Shown here: positions 32,276-33,238 of the stretch, piece after piece
How the letters are laid out: each line of letters starts with the position of its first letter
Numbering within the stretch: position 1 is the stretch's first letter
Assembly: GCA_019648995.1 (NCBI GenBank)
Contig: BLXT01007646.1
Location: forward strand, 1,501,641 to 1,534,878
Length of the DNA: 33,238 bases
Source of the DNA: Plakobranchus ocellatus
Lineage: Eukaryota; Mollusca; Gastropoda; Plakobranchidae
Direction: 5' to 3'
Made by a program: the position numbers and the translations under genes
Notes under the pieces: generated by a model
What the model saw: the letters and a program-made list of their open reading frames with translations, nothing else
Database searches by the model: none
Told to the model about the DNA's origin: nothing

Positions 32276-33238
32276 TAGGCCTATAGTCAATGTAAGCATT
32301 TTTACTCCATAAATGTCAATCTATTTTCTCTGTTCTCAACAGTTGTTTTGTGGACTAAGCAAGAAATGGCCTTGATCGGCTTATCAAACAAAATGCATTA
32401 TTCCCAGAAATCGGTTGTTTTCTTTACAAAAGTATGGGTCGAAAATGGCTCACAACGTACAATGTGTAGAAATAGCAAGGTACGGAGAAGGTTAACTTTA
32501 ATTGCACCTAAGATATACATGGAATATATTTTTTTGCATGATTAGGAAAAAAGTATTTCTGGTAAATGTTTTGAATGTTGCCATGCAAGGTGCTAAACTC
32601 AAAAGGAAAGCAAAAAACTTTAGCCCATCGGAATGTTAAATGGGTTTGATCATAATATTGGAACATATTCCCCTAGAGTTAAGAAAAAAATGTTTTCACT
32701 GTTAAAAACAAATGCAATTATTTTAGATCAAGCAGGTTCCCTGACAAGATTTTACTAATGATAAATGAAGGAAACATATCAAAAATTCAACATAAAAAAT
32801 AACTATTGATATTAACACTGTATTGTTGGGCCATTTTATTAATTTTAAAATTATGCAAGTTGTCTATGAGCAAGTAGAGGAGGTTATTTAATTTCGAAAT
32901 CATTCCATAGCTTTAAGTTTAAGTCAACTACTTTATCCGAAGAATGGTCTTGATCGGAAAGTAATTTTTATGATCATTTATACAGCATAAACTATCATGC
33001 TGAGTGTTGTGCGCATTTATGTGTGCTTTCTTCATATTCATTCAAGCTGGTTTGTACTATGCTTTGGTCATACTGACTGATCTAAATGAGTTGGAACTCA
33101 TATTTTGAGCTATCAATATCACCTCAAGGGTTTTTCTTTGAGCTTAGCAATGGTGAAAAAACAAAAGTGCTATCTTAGTCCTGACCCATGGTATGGGATT
33201 TTTCTTGTTAAAAAAACATTGATTTCACTATGTTTTTT
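32276..33238. other. Right flank, nothing recognised
   Basis: AT-rich sequence. The plus-strand frame at 32348-32545 has no recognised family, and neither splice nor promoter signals support it. Confidence 0.4.

Overview
This window is AT-rich, intron-rich animal DNA. The base composition, the simple repeats, the decayed LINE pieces and the recurring words taggcct and ctagatctag suggest a mollusc, most likely a gastropod. That assignment is inference from composition and motifs, not from a recognised marker gene. No bacterial operon, tRNA, rRNA or CRISPR array was seen.

The main feature is one large spliced gene on the minus strand. I could place twelve coding segments between 29216 and 729. 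All have an AG acceptor; most have a GT donor, one has a weak GT donor, and one probably has a GC donor. Reading phase is conserved across every proposed junction, including several phase-1 and phase-2 joins, which is the strongest evidence that they form one transcript. Together they give about 600 codons, and I see neither a convincing start nor a single certain end. The product is mostly alpha-helical and leucine-rich, which would suit an ARM/HEAT-like scaffold, but I do not recognise the family and give no gene symbol. A second possible 3' end lies at 13325..13189: an in-phase terminal exon followed by an AATAAA signal.

Introns make up nearly all the rest. They carry three broken non-LTR retrotransposons (plus strand 1230-1975, minus strand 6215-7484, plus strand 16306-17215). 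The third is interrupted by a short insert with a 42-bp palindromic repeat. There are also microsatellites (TA, GA, AAT, ATT/GTT and CAT types), a 15-bp minisatellite, a diverged 273-bp tandem duplication near the right end, and a weak LTR-like stretch near 30.8-31.0 kb. A GC-richer patch at 3.82-4.24 kb and a small complete plus-strand reading frame at 10783-11013 look coding but have no identified family.

Layout. 0.7-0.9 kb: most downstream placed exon. 1.2-2.4 kb: LINE tail and a candidate exon. 3.8-4.8 kb: coding-like patch. 6.2-7.5 kb: minus-strand LINE. 10.8-13.7 kb: small ORF, two exons and the alternative end. 14-15.4 kb: GA and AAT repeats. 15.6-17.2 kb: repeat fragments and plus-strand LINE. 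17.4-19.4 kb: cluster of four exons. 20-21.3 kb: compositional island with minisatellite. 23.6-29.2 kb: five upstream exons. 29.2-33.2 kb: no placed exon, repeats only.
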